In this document: positions 26,788 to 35,801 of the stretch, piece by piece
Layout: every line of letters starts with the position of its first letter
Numbering within the stretch: the first letter of the stretch is position 1
Assembly: GCA_041905795.1 (NCBI GenBank)
Contig: JAYRKL010000021.1
Location: 3,372-67,371 of the forward strand
Length of the DNA: 64,000 bases
Direction of reading: 5' to 3'
Origin: SHVO01 sp041905795
GTDB lineage: Bacteria; Pseudomonadota; Alphaproteobacteria; Rhodospirillales; Rhodospirillaceae
Position numbers and translations under genes: made by a program
Notes under the pieces: model-generated
The model's database searches: none
The model's input: only the letters and a program-made list of their open reading frames with translations
What the model was told of the DNA's origin: nothing

Positions 26788-29570
26788 CTCCTGGCGAAGA
26801 ACGCCTGGATTTCCTCCACCGCTTCCTTCAAGCCCACCCGCAAGTACGGCACGCCCGGCGGGAATGCGCTTTTGAGGCGCGAGGGCATCATGGGGTCCAA
26901 CAACACGAAAATCCCCCGGTCGGTGTCGCGGCGGATCAGGCGGCCGAAGGCTTGTTTCAGGCGCAGGCGCGTGACCGCGTCGTCATACGTGCGTTTGCCG
27001 AAGAAGGCGCGCCGGGCCTTGTGCAGGATATCCGGGCGCGGCCACGGCACCCGGTCGAACACCACCAGGCGTAAGGAACCGCCCGGCACGTCCACGCCCT
27101 CGCGCACGGCATCGGTTCCGAGCAGGCAGGCGTTCTCCTCGGAGCGGAAGATGTCCACCAGGGTCGAGATGTCCATGGCGTCGACGTGCTGCGCGTAGAG
27201 CGGAATGCCGGCGGCGTCGAGCGCCGGCGCCATGCGCTTCTGCACCTCCCTCAACCGCGAGATGGCGGTGAAAAGGCCGAGCGCGCCGCCGCCGGACGCC
27301 GTGAACAGCTCGCGGTAGGCGCTGGCCACCTGGGTCAGATCGTCCTTGCGCACGTCGGTGACCACGATCACGCGTGTCTGGTCGACATAGTTGAACGGCG
27401 AGGGCAGGGACACGCGCGTGACGATGGGCGAGAGGTGGTTGGCGCCGACGCGCTGCTCGGCGCTGGTCCAATCTGGACCATTCTGAGGTTCGCCGTCCAG
27501 CAAGGTGGCGGACGTCACCACGATGCCGTGGGCATGATCGGCCAAGGCGCGCGCGAACGGCAATGTCGGGTCCAGCCAGTGCCGGTGCAGGCCGACGTCG
27601 AGGTCGTTGCCGCCCTCGCGTTCGATGCTGAGCCAGTCGACGAATTCGGGCGGCGTGGCGGCAGCGAGGGCGGTGAGCATGGAGCGCCAGGCCGCCACCT
27701 GGATCACGCCGCGCCGGTCCAGGGATCGGACCAGGGATTCGATACGCCCGCGGGTTTCGGTGTCGAGCTTGCCGGCCTGGTCCTCGAGCACAGCTTTGAG
27801 GTTCGCGATCATGCGCCGCAGGGGCGAGTCCAGCCGTGCCAGCGCCTTCTCCAGTTCCGCCGCGGCGTCGAGCAAGCCGTCTACCGGCGGGGTGGTTTCG
27901 GTCTCCAGGGAGTAGGGCGAAGATGCGTCCACTCGCGCCAGCACCTGGGCGCGCACCAGGGCGAGGAAGGCCTCGGCGGGGCCGCCCGGTTTTTCGTCCT
28001 TGATGCGGTTGCGCCAGCCCTGGCCCGGCAGCGCGCGCGCCGCCATCAGGATCTCGTCCAGGATCATGGCCAGCGGCGCGTCGGCGCCCTTCTGGTCCGA
28101 GATTTTTTGTTCAGAAACGGTGGCGATCAGGTCCTCGGCGCGGCGTTTCAGGCCCCGGGCGCGGCTGCGGGTGGCGCCGCCCTCGGCGCCGAGGAGCCAG
28201 CGGCGCAGTTCGGCGGTCTCGAATCCCGAGAGATGCGCCGAGAAAGCGGTATCCGCCGCTTCGAAGATGTGGTGGCCTTCGTCGAAGACATACCGCGTGG
28301 GCCGCGCGCCGTCGTCGAGGCCGCCAAGCGCCGCCTGGGCCATCACCAGGGCGTGGTTGGCCACCACGATGTCGGCGTGGCGGGCGCGGCGCACGGTGCG
28401 CTCGATGAAGCATTTCTGATAATGCGCGCAGGCGCCGTAGATGCATTCGCCGCGCCGGTCCGCCAACCCAATGGTCTTTTCGCGGCCCAGGATCTCCGGC
28501 AGCCAGCCCGGCAGATCGCCGCCGACCATGTCGCCGTTGCGGGTCATGGACGCCCAGCGCGCCAGGATGCCGAGACCGACGGCGTCGTAGGGCTGGGTCT
28601 GCAGGCGATTGACCGCGTCCTCGAAGCTCAGCAGGCACAGGTAGTTCTCGCGTCCCTTGCGGATCACCACCTTGCGCTTCTTGTCGTCGGGATCTGGGTG
28701 CAGCCGGTCCAGTTCCTGATCCAGCTGGCGTTGCAGGTTGCGGGTGAAGGTGGACAGCCACACCGCGCCGCCGTTGCGTTCCGCCCACAGGCTGGCCGGC
28801 GCCACATAGCCCAAGGTCTTGCCGGTGCCGGTGCCGGCTTCGGCCAGGACCAGGAGCGGCTGGTTGGCGGCGGCGCGCGGCTGGAAGGCGGCGGTGACGT
28901 CGCGGGTATAGGTGCGCTGGACGCCGCGCGGTTCGGCGTTGGCGCCGAGGAGGCGCGTGAGACGCTGCTCGCTCTCGCCGGGATCGATGGGTGTGCTGCC
29001 GGGCGGCGGCGGCGGCGCGCGCTCTTCCCATTCGGGCAGGCCCTGCCAGATGCGCAGGCCCGCCGCCGGCCCGTATCCTTTGGTCTCGTTGGGATCGCCG
29101 CCCAGGGCCGCCAGCACCGCCGGCCCCCACAGCCATCCGCCGCGGGTCATGGCCCCGGCCACGGCCGCGAGCGCCTTGGTTTCCAGTTCATGCAGGCGCG
29201 ACAGCGAGATCAACAGTGTCTGCGCCGCGCCGCGCAGGGTGACCGGCTGATCCTCGAAGGAGTCCGGCCGCGGCAATCCCAAGGCGGCCGCGAGCCCCGC
29301 GACCGTCGGCAGGCAAAACGTCGCGGGGTGGACGAAGGCGAAGAGTTCGAGCACGTCGAAGGCAGGGAAGCGGTCCTGCCGCAGCCGCGCCGCGGCGGCT
29401 GGGGCGTGACAGACCATGGGCCGGGCGCCCGCGACCCGCTGCCCGACGGCGGCGGCCGGCTTGATGGCGATCTCGCCCGAGGAATCGAGCATCGCGGCGG
29501 CGGTCCATTCGGCCACCACCACGGGTACGTCGGGAAGCAGGATGCGGCGGCTGGACGGAAGCGCGGTCAT
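26784..29570 (-). CDS. DinG-like ATP-dependent DNA helicase (XPD/Rad3 family)
   Basis: A 928-residue superfamily 2 helicase. Walker A is AGTGTGKT (245-252) and Walker B is VFDEGHHIF (DEGH box). Four cysteines (in ENYLCLL, GECIYGAC and YQKCFIER) form the XPD-type Fe-S cluster. Motif VI is QAFGRLIRRDTDRG. The first 200 residues resemble a DnaQ-like exonuclease fold without clear DEDD residues, so that domain is probably inactive. Such enzymes unwind 5'-tailed, R-loop or damaged DNA. Its ATG overlaps the TGA of the glucosidase gene (ATGA), so it is translated with a metabolic gene of no evident relation. Confidence 0.9.
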   Translation of the reverse strand: MTALPSSRRILLPDVPVVVAEWTAAAMLDSSGEIAIKPAAAVGQRVAGARPMVCHAPAAAARLRQDRFPAFDVLELFAFVHPATFCLPTVAGLAAALGLPRPDSFEDQPVTLRGAAQTLLISLSRLHELETKALAAVAGAMTRGGWLWGPAVLAALGGDPNETKGYGPAAGLRIWQGLPEWEERAPPPPPGSTPIDPGESEQRLTRLLGANAEPRGVQRTYTRDVTAAFQPRAAANQPLLVLAEAGTGTGKTLGYVAPASLWAERNGGAVWLSTFTRNLQRQLDQELDRLHPDPDDKKRKVVIRKGRENYLCLLSFEDAVNRLQTQPYDAVGLGILARWASMTRNGDMVGGDLPGWLPEILGREKTIGLADRRGECIYGACAHYQKCFIERTVRRARHADIVVANHALVMAQAALGGLDDGARPTRYVFDEGHHIFEAADTAFSAHLSGFETAELRRWLLGAEGGATRSRARGLKRRAEDLIATVSEQKISDQKGADAPLAMILDEILMAARALPGQGWRNRIKDEKPGGPAEAFLALVRAQVLARVDASSPYSLETETTPPVDGLLDAAAELEKALARLDSPLRRMIANLKAVLEDQAGKLDTETRGRIESLVRSLDRRGVIQVAAWRSMLTALAAATPPEFVDWLSIEREGGNDLDVGLHRHWLDPTLPFARALADHAHGIVVTSATLLDGEPQNGPDWTSAEQRVGANHLSPIVTRVSLPSPFNYVDQTRVIVVTDVRKDDLTQVASAYRELFTASGGGALGLFTAISRLREVQKRMAPALDAAGIPLYAQHVDAMDISTLVDIFRSEENACLLGTDAVREGVDVPGGSLRLVVFDRVPWPRPDILHKARRAFFGKRTYDDAVTRLRLKQAFGRLIRRDTDRGIFVLLDPMMPSRLKSAFPPGVPYLRVGLKEAVEEIQAFFARS

Positions 29571-31204
29571 GGGAAGGGATGACCTGTATAGGCTCCCTCC
29601 CCGGGTGGCAACTCATCCCTCAAAGCCAAAATGACCCCCTCATGGGGCCGCAGGCGCAACAGCCTTCCGCCCATCTCACCGGCGCGGTCGCGGTGGGTGG
29701 ACAGCAACAGCGCGTAGTCCGGCGCCGGCGTACGCTGCGCCGCGGCGCTGAGGTTCAGGACCACCAGCAGGCGCCGGCCTTCGGCGACGCGCTCATAGGT
29801 CAGGATGTCGCCGCGGCTTTCGACCAGGCCATAGGCGCCGGTCTGCAGCGCGGCTTCGGCCTTGCGCAAGGCGAGCAGGTCGCGCGTGAGCAGCAGGAGG
29901 TTGTTCTTCCCGGCCTGCATCGCCGCGACGTTGCGGGTGGCGTGGTCGGCGCCCAGCGGCAGCCAGGGAGTCCCGGTGGTGAAGCCGGCGCCGGCGCCCT
30001 GATCCCACGGCATGGGGCTGCGCACCGGGTCGCGGCCCAGGCCGAAGCCCGGCACGCGTTTCTCCCACGGGTCTTGCACCATCTCGGCCGGCACCGGCAC
30101 GTCGGTGAGGCCCAGTTCGTCGCCGTAATAAAGCGTGGGCGTTCCGCGCAGGGTCAGCAGCAGCATGGCGGCGACAGGTGCGGCGTCCGCTCCGAAACGG
30201 CTCGCGACACGCGATCTATCGTGGTTGCCGAGCACCCAGTTGGGCCAGCCGCCGGGCGGCAGCAGCGACTCATAGCGGCGGATGAGCCCCGCCAGGAACG
30301 CCGCGTCCCACGGCGCGCCGATGAGCTGGAAGTTGAACGGCAGGTGCACGCCTTTGCCGGTCCCGTAATAGGCCATGATCTTGTCGAGCGGCAGATACGC
30401 TTCCCCCACCAGGATGCGATCGTCGCCGGGATAGCGCTCCAACAGGCGCCGCCAGTCCTCGAGGACGGCGTGCACTTCCGGCTGGTCGAACTGATGCACG
30501 CGGTCGAATTCCAGCGTCGGCGCCATGCCGTCCGCGAAAGCGGGATTGGGCGGGTTGTCGCGCAAGGATTCGTCCTCGAACAGGTGGTGGATGGTGTCGA
30601 GGCGGAAACCGTCCGCGCCGCGCTCCAGCCAGAAGGTGAGGGCGCCCTGCATGGCCGCGCGCACGGCGGGATTGCGCCAGTTGAGGTCCGGCTGCTGCGG
30701 CAGATAGGCATGGTAGTAGTACTGGCCGGTGAGATCGTCCCAGGTCCAGGCCGGGCCGCCGAATTCCGACAGCCAGTTGTTGGGGAGGCTGCCGTCCGGC
30801 TTGGGGTCGCGCCAGATGAACCAGTCGCGCTTGGGATTGTCGCTGCTCTTGCGGCTTTCCACGAACCAGGGGTGGGCCTCGGAGGTGTGGTTGGGGACGA
30901 AGTCGACGATGACCTTGAGTCCGCGCGCGTGGGCTTCGGTTACCAGCCGGTCGAAGTCGGCCAAGGTGCCGAAGATCGGGTCCACATCGCAATAGTCGGC
31001 GACGTCGTAACCGAAGTCGGCCATGGGCGAGGGGTAGAACGGCGACAGCCAGATGGCGTCGATCCCCAGCCACACCAGGTAATCCAGGCGCTGGATGACG
31101 CCGGCAAGGTCGCCGATGCCGTCGCCGTTGCTGTCCTGAAACGAGCGCGGATAGATCTGATAGATGGCCGCCTTCCGCCACCAGCGGCTGTCGGCCGCGC
31201 TCAT
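29567..31204 (-). CDS. GH13 alpha-glucosidase
   Basis: A 545-residue family 13 glycoside hydrolase of the oligo-1,6-glucosidase/alpha-glucosidase type. Landmarks are IYQIYPRSFQDSNGDGIGDL at the start, DFVPNHTSEAHPWF, the nucleophile D203 in DGFRLDTIHH, the acid/base Glu in ILVGEAYLPL and the transition-state NHD in LGNHDRSRV. It has no signal peptide, so it acts on imported malto- or isomalto-oligosaccharides or sucrose-like glucosides in the cytoplasm. No sugar transporter or regulator adjoins. It follows the alpha/beta hydrolase by 10 bp and overlaps the helicase. Confidence 0.93.
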   Translation of the reverse strand: MSAADSRWWRKAAIYQIYPRSFQDSNGDGIGDLAGVIQRLDYLVWLGIDAIWLSPFYPSPMADFGYDVADYCDVDPIFGTLADFDRLVTEAHARGLKVIVDFVPNHTSEAHPWFVESRKSSDNPKRDWFIWRDPKPDGSLPNNWLSEFGGPAWTWDDLTGQYYYHAYLPQQPDLNWRNPAVRAAMQGALTFWLERGADGFRLDTIHHLFEDESLRDNPPNPAFADGMAPTLEFDRVHQFDQPEVHAVLEDWRRLLERYPGDDRILVGEAYLPLDKIMAYYGTGKGVHLPFNFQLIGAPWDAAFLAGLIRRYESLLPPGGWPNWVLGNHDRSRVASRFGADAAPVAAMLLLTLRGTPTLYYGDELGLTDVPVPAEMVQDPWEKRVPGFGLGRDPVRSPMPWDQGAGAGFTTGTPWLPLGADHATRNVAAMQAGKNNLLLLTRDLLALRKAEAALQTGAYGLVESRGDILTYERVAEGRRLLVVLNLSAAAQRTPAPDYALLLSTHRDRAGEMGGRLLRLRPHEGVILALRDELPPGEGAYTGHPFP

Positions 31205-31214
31205 GCCGGCGGGT

Positions 31215-32165
31215 TCATGTGGGCAAGGAAACCTTGAGAAAGCCGTCGATGGCGGCGAACCAGGCGTTCCGCACGGCGTCGGTTTCCATGAACAGCTCGT
31301 GCTTGGCGTCCGGGAATTTCACGAGCCGGCCGCCGGGCAGGATCGCCGCCGCGGCTTCATGCCGGCGCGGGCTCACCAGCACGTCGCGGCCGGCGCTGCC
31401 GATCAGTACGGGCGATTTCACCTGTGCCAGCAAGGCCGGGTCGCTGAGCGTATCGGTGAACGCGAGCGCCATCGCGATCCAGCCGTAGGTGGCGCCGTCG
31501 ACCTGGAGTTCGGGGCGGGCGGTGTACCAGTCCCGCTGCACCAGGCAGCGCTGCGGATCGTTGGAGACGTGACTCCTGGCTGGGCACAGGGCGGGGTCGG
31601 CGGTCCAGCGTGCGGCGCCGGGCGCGAAGGCATCCCTGCCCGCGAGCCTGCTTCCTAGCCAGACGATCGCCGCCGCCAGCCGCCGCGGCAGGCCGCCGAG
31701 CTTGAGGCCCAGCATGGGCGCCGACAGCACCGCGGCGTCGAACACCCTGGGATGCCGGGCCAGGGAATAGAGGCCGATGGCGCCGCCCATGGAATGCGCC
31801 ACCAGCAGGCGCCGGCCGCGCGGAACCACGCTCTCGGTGAACGCCGCGAGGTCATCGGCATCGGCGGCGAAATCCCGCGCCAGCGGACGGGTGGGGTCGC
31901 CGGCGGGCCGCGCCGACGCGCCCTGTCCCGGCCAGTCGAGACACCACACCGCGAAGCCGCGGGCGGCGAAATCGCCGATGGTCTCGAAATATTTCTCGAT
32001 GAACTCGCCGAAGCCGCCGACGATCACCACGGATTTGGCGGCGTCAGCCCGCGGGAGATGACCCCAGCGCAGCGCCTGGCCGCGGCTGTTGACATAAGCG
32101 CCCCACCGGAACCCGGCGGGCTCCAGGAACCGCGCATCCAGAGCGGGCGGGGCGAGGGCTGGCAT
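31215..32165 (-). CDS. Alpha/beta hydrolase, lysophospholipase-like
   Basis: A 316-residue cytoplasmic alpha/beta hydrolase of the PldB/monoacylglycerol-lipase type. It shows the oxyanion region VIVGGFGEFIEKYFE, the WPGQGAS turn, the nucleophile elbow VAHSMGGAIGL, and the acid and His regions IGSAGRDVLVSP and FPDAKHELFME. The substrate is likely a lysolipid or glyceride. The start at 32165 is set by AGGAGAGAAAC upstream. It is the first gene of a three-gene minus-strand run (hydrolase, glucosidase, helicase). Confidence 0.85.
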   Translation of the reverse strand: MPALAPPALDARFLEPAGFRWGAYVNSRGQALRWGHLPRADAAKSVVIVGGFGEFIEKYFETIGDFAARGFAVWCLDWPGQGASARPAGDPTRPLARDFAADADDLAAFTESVVPRGRRLLVAHSMGGAIGLYSLARHPRVFDAAVLSAPMLGLKLGGLPRRLAAAIVWLGSRLAGRDAFAPGAARWTADPALCPARSHVSNDPQRCLVQRDWYTARPELQVDGATYGWIAMALAFTDTLSDPALLAQVKSPVLIGSAGRDVLVSPRRHEAAAAILPGGRLVKFPDAKHELFMETDAVRNAWFAAIDGFLKVSLPT

Positions 32166-32303
32166 GGATGTTTCTCTCCTGGCTGGCGGTAACATGCCTA
32201 TGGAATAGGGCCATTTCCAAAGACACTCCCGCTAAATCACCCCATAACCATGGGCAAAACAACGAGGTACGGGAAGCGCCTTTCCTCAGCGGGCAAAACC
32301 CTC

Positions 32304-32408
32304 TAGAGCATGTTAGGCCGAAGTGGAAACCGGTTCGGCCGCTCAACATGCGACCAAACAAAGACCTAGACTCTGTTTCCGATTCAAGGAAACAGAAACA
32401 GAGTCTAG
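32304..32408 (+). repeat. Dispersed palindromic repeat, family A, copy 3 (two-hairpin form)
   Basis: The first hairpin has outer arms GCATGTT/AACATGC and inner arms CCGAA/TTCGG around GTGGAAACCGG, then GCGACCAAA. The second hairpin has perfect 14-bp arms, CTAGACTCTGTTTC (32366-32379) and its complement (32395-32408), around a 15-base loop beginning CGATTCAA. The arms differ from copy 1 but the loop length and start are the same. It lies 43 bp before lysS. Confidence 0.85.
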
Positions 32409-32451
32409 GAACAATATCCACTTGGCTTCCTTAAGAAAAACAGCTTGTAAA

Positions 32452-34044
32452 ATGACCGATCTCGCCGCCCTCGCCCGTCACAGCAACGCCTGGCCGTTCG
32501 CCGAAGCCCGTGCTCTCTGGGACGAACGCCTTAAAGCCAAAGTGCCGGCCAAGGGCTACGTGCTGTTCGAGACCGGTTACGGTCCCTCGGGACTGCCGCA
32601 TATCGGCACCTTCGGCGAAGTGGTGCGCACGACCATGGTGCGGCGCGCCTTCGAAGCCTTGCAGCCGGGCGTGAAGACCAGGCTGTTCGCTTTCTCCGAT
32701 GACATGGACGGCCTGCGCAAGGTGCCGGACAACGTGCCAAACCAGGACCTGATCCGCCCGCATCTCGGCAAGCCGCTGACCGCGATCCCCGACCCGTTCG
32801 GCACTCACGACAGCTTTGGCGCTCATAACAACGCGCGCCTGCGCGCGTTCCTCGATTCCTTCGGCTTCGACTACGAGTTCAAGAGCGCCACCGCCGCCTA
32901 CACCTCCGGCGAGTTCGACGCGGCGCTGCGCCGCGTGCTGGAGAAATACGACGACGTGATCGACGTGATCCTGCCGACGCTCGGACCCGAACGCCGGGCC
33001 ACCTATTCGCCGTTCCTGCCGGTGTGCAGGAAGACCGGCGTGGTACTGCAGGTGCCGATCGTCGAACGCGACGTGGCGGCGGGCACCGTCACCTATCAGG
33101 ACGAAGATGGAAAGCCGGTGACGGTCCCGGTCACCGGCGGTCATTGCAAGCTGCAGTGGAAGTGCGACTGGGCCATGCGCTGGTACGCGCTCGGCGTCGA
33201 CTATGAGATGTCGGGCAAGGACCTGATCGATTCGGTTCGTTTGTCGGGCCGCATCTGCCGCATCCTTGGCGGCGATCCGCCCACCAACCTGACCTATGAG
33301 CTGTTCCTCGACGAGGAAGGCCAGAAGATCTCCAAGTCCAAGGGCAACGGCCTGTCGGTGGACGACTGGCTCAAGTACGCGCCGCCGGAGAGCCTGGCGC
33401 TGTTCATGTACCAGAAGCCCAAGACCGCGAAGCGCCTGTTCTTCGACGTGATCCCGAAGAACGTCGACGAGTACCTGGATTTCCTCGGCAAGCTCGAAGG
33501 CGAGGCGGACGACGCCAAGCTCAACAATCCGACCTGGCACATCCACGGCGGCAAGCCTTCCGCCGAACGGGTGCCGATTACTTTCGGCGTGCTGCTCAAC
33601 CTCGCCGGCGTCTGCCACACCGACAACCCGGCTGTGCTGTGGCAGTACATTTCCCGTTACAAGCCCGACGCCAGCCCGGCCACGGCGCCGCTGCTGGATC
33701 GCCTGGTCAAGCACGCCATCGCCTATTACCGCGATTTCGTGAAACCGGCGAAGCAGTTCCGCAAAGCGCGCGGCGAGGAACTGCCGGCGTTCACGCAGCT
33801 GCGCGACCTGCTCAAGGGCTTCACCGGCGAGCCGACCGCGGAGAACCTGCAGAACCTGGTTTATGAGGTGGGCAAGACCCACGCCGCCGCCTATCCTAAT
33901 CTCCGGGACTGGTTCGGTGCGCTGTACCAGGTGCTGCTGGGACAGGATCAGGGCCCGCGCATGGGTTCCTTCATCGCGCTCTACGGCGTGCCGGAGATGG
34001 TGGCGCTGCTGGACCGCGCGATCGCGGGCGAGGACTTGGCCTAA
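32452..34044 (+). CDS. lysS: Class I lysyl-tRNA synthetase
   Basis: A 530-residue class I LysRS, the archaeal-type form found in many alphaproteobacteria and unrelated to class II LysS. The HIGH-like motif is GPSGLPHIGTFGE, and the KMSKS-like motif is QKISKSKGNGLS. A KLQWKCDWAMRWYALG segment is typical of this family. It charges tRNA-Lys with lysine. The ATG at 32452 is used because upstream codons are repeat copy A3. No class II gene is in the window, so this may be the only LysRS. The lipoprotein gene follows after 12 bp. Confidence 0.93.
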   Translation: MTDLAALARHSNAWPFAEARALWDERLKAKVPAKGYVLFETGYGPSGLPHIGTFGEVVRTTMVRRAFEALQPGVKTRLFAFSDDMDGLRKVPDNVPNQDLIRPHLGKPLTAIPDPFGTHDSFGAHNNARLRAFLDSFGFDYEFKSATAAYTSGEFDAALRRVLEKYDDVIDVILPTLGPERRATYSPFLPVCRKTGVVLQVPIVERDVAAGTVTYQDEDGKPVTVPVTGGHCKLQWKCDWAMRWYALGVDYEMSGKDLIDSVRLSGRICRILGGDPPTNLTYELFLDEEGQKISKSKGNGLSVDDWLKYAPPESLALFMYQKPKTAKRLFFDVIPKNVDEYLDFLGKLEGEADDAKLNNPTWHIHGGKPSAERVPITFGVLLNLAGVCHTDNPAVLWQYISRYKPDASPATAPLLDRLVKHAIAYYRDFVKPAKQFRKARGEELPAFTQLRDLLKGFTGEPTAENLQNLVYEVGKTHAAAYPNLRDWFGALYQVLLGQDQGPRMGSFIALYGVPEMVALLDRAIAGEDLA

Positions 34045-34056
34045 TTGGGAGTGGCT

Positions 34057-35277
34057 ATGGCGAAGCTGGCGACCGGACTACTCATCGCGGCCGCGGCGGG
34101 CGTGCTCGCCAGCTGTTCGCCGCAGGACAAGACCTTCGCCGGCATCAACGCCACGCTTGCTGAGCTGCGCAAGCTGCCCTCGCCGCGCGCCGAAGATGAA
34201 TTCCCGGCGGCGTTCTTCCAGGCCCGTGACGCCGTGCGCGACTGGCTGGACACGCGCATGGCCGCCATGGCCGAGAAGGACAACGACTTCGAATTCACCA
34301 ACACGCTGAACGCCGAACTCAAGGCCGCGAAGCTGCTGTGCCCACAGTGCGACTCCGCCATGGGCAGCTTCTCCGACGCCAGCGGTTATCTCGGCGAAGT
34401 GCGGCTGTCGCGCAAAGGCGCGTTCGTGCAGGCCATGACCCAGGTCGGCGTGCAATGCGGCTTCGACGAGAACGTCTACCTCTACCGCTGGGACGGCGCC
34501 AAATGGCGGCGGGTCTGGGACAGCTCGATCCCCGGCAAGGACGGCAAGTACGAGCCGCAGGTGATCGACCAGGTCTCGGTGGGTGACGCGCAGAAGGACG
34601 GCCCCCGTCTGATCTCGGCCCTGGCGCACTTTCCCGGCTGCAAGTCCGCCTGGCAGCCGGTGTTTTACCGCCTGTGGACCATGGACGGCGGCCAGCCGGC
34701 GCCGCAGATGCTGGTGAACGAACGCGGCGTGGCGCCGGTGCCCCAGCGCGGCCCCGCCATCCAGGCGCGCCTGACCGGCGACGACGATTTCCTGGTGGAA
34801 TACCAGGTGGAGAGCATCGACGCCGACGTCCCCAGCCGCACCAAGGTGGCGCACTACCGGGTGGTGCCGGGCGAGGGCGGCGCGTTCAAGGCCGAGAAGA
34901 TCATGCCCTATGCCCAGACCCCGCGCGAATTCGTGGAGGAATGGGTGACGAGTTCATGGCCTGACGCCGCGGTCATGACCGCCGACGCCGCGCAAACCGC
35001 GGCCAAGACGGAGCATGAACATCTGCACCGTGAAAAGGTGCGCGCCGACTTCGCCGGGCCCACCACCCATTGCGATGACACCGCCTACGGCGAGTGGCAG
35101 GTGCATGTGACCTTCCGCAACAGCCCGGCCAAGGACGGTGAGGAGCGCTATTTCCACATGCGCTGGGCGCCGCCGACCCTGTTCGAGCTGCTGTCGGTCA
35201 GCGACAAGGCCAATCCCAAGTGCACCGACGAGGTGCCGCGCATCGACGCGCGGCGGTCGCTGTTCCGGAGATATTAA
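34057..35277 (+). CDS. Lipoprotein of unknown function
   Basis: A 406-residue exported protein. The N-terminus is a lipoprotein signal with lipobox LASC (GVLASCSPQD), so it is acylated and held in a membrane. The mature part contains paired cysteines (LLCPQCDS, VQCGF, PGCKS, THCDD), a VYLYRWDGAKWRRVWD strand pattern like beta-propeller or beta-sheet modules, and a C-terminal HMRWAPPTLFEL region. No family is recognised. The ATG at 34057 has GGGAG five bases upstream. It is close behind lysS and may share its promoter. Confidence 0.75.
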   Translation: MAKLATGLLIAAAAGVLASCSPQDKTFAGINATLAELRKLPSPRAEDEFPAAFFQARDAVRDWLDTRMAAMAEKDNDFEFTNTLNAELKAAKLLCPQCDSAMGSFSDASGYLGEVRLSRKGAFVQAMTQVGVQCGFDENVYLYRWDGAKWRRVWDSSIPGKDGKYEPQVIDQVSVGDAQKDGPRLISALAHFPGCKSAWQPVFYRLWTMDGGQPAPQMLVNERGVAPVPQRGPAIQARLTGDDDFLVEYQVESIDADVPSRTKVAHYRVVPGEGGAFKAEKIMPYAQTPREFVEEWVTSSWPDAAVMTADAAQTAAKTEHEHLHREKVRADFAGPTTHCDDTAYGEWQVHVTFRNSPAKDGEERYFHMRWAPPTLFELLSVSDKANPKCTDEVPRIDARRSLFRRY

Positions 35278-35285
35278 AACGCGTT

Positions 35286-35316
35286 GTCATCCTCGCCCCT
35301 TCGGGGCAAGGATGAC
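35286..35316. terminator. Hairpin between convergent genes
   Basis: Arms GTCATCCTCGCCCC and GGGGCAAGGATGAC (one mismatch) with a 3-base loop, 9 bp after the lipoprotein stop and 8 bp before the GNAT stop. There is no T-tract; the arm GTCATCCTCGCCCC recalls the family B repeat. Confidence 0.5.
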
Positions 35317-35323
35317 ACGAGAG

Positions 35324-35791
35324 CTAAATTGAGAGCGTTTTCGTCATCCGCCAAAAAGACACGCCGTCCTCGGCGCCGGCGGTCTCTTCCAGGAACTCGC
35401 CCTGGCTCTCCCAGCCCAGGCGCTCATAGAAGCGCCGGGCGCGGTCATTCCCCACCACGCAGTGCAGCTCGCCTTCATTGACGCCGGACTTGACCAGTTC
35501 GGCCTCGGTGGCTTCCATGAGTTCGTCGGCGATGCCCGAGCCGCGCCACTGGGGCTCGACGAACAGCTGGCCCACCAGCACGCCCTGCCAGGCGGAGAAG
35601 GCGACGATCGTGCCGCCGCGCTCCGCCACCAGGGCGCAGGGTGCGAAGGATGAGATCTTCTTCAGGAAAAAGTCCTGGGTGCGCCGGTCACGCTCGCCCT
35701 GGGGCATGAGCGGCCCATGGGTCTCATGCCAGACCGACCAGTAGATCTCGGCGATCCGCGGCAGATCGCTCTTGGTGGCGTAACGCAACAT
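35324..35791 (-). CDS. GNAT-family N-acetyltransferase
   Basis: A 155-residue GNAT protein with the start MLRYATKSDLPRIAEIYW, the acetyl-CoA loop VEPQWRGSGIADELM (motif A, R/Q-x-x-G-x-G/A) and the C-terminal NDRARRFYERLGWE. The acetyl acceptor cannot be predicted. The ATG at 35791 gives the normal family length. It lies 10 bp downstream of the acyl-CoA dehydrogenase gene in the same direction, so it probably ends the beta-oxidation transcript. Confidence 0.88.
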   Translation of the reverse strand: MLRYATKSDLPRIAEIYWSVWHETHGPLMPQGERDRRTQDFFLKKISSFAPCALVAERGGTIVAFSAWQGVLVGQLFVEPQWRGSGIADELMEATEAELVKSGVNEGELHCVVGNDRARRFYERLGWESQGEFLEETAGAEDGVSFWRMTKTLSI

Positions 35792-35801
35792 GGGGCGGGA
35801 C

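Noticed and set aside
27186..29582. Plus-strand 798-aa open frame opposite the helicase
   Set aside because: Complement of a gene with clear helicase motifs; His/Gln/Gly/Arg-rich content is the typical artefact of high-GC DNA.
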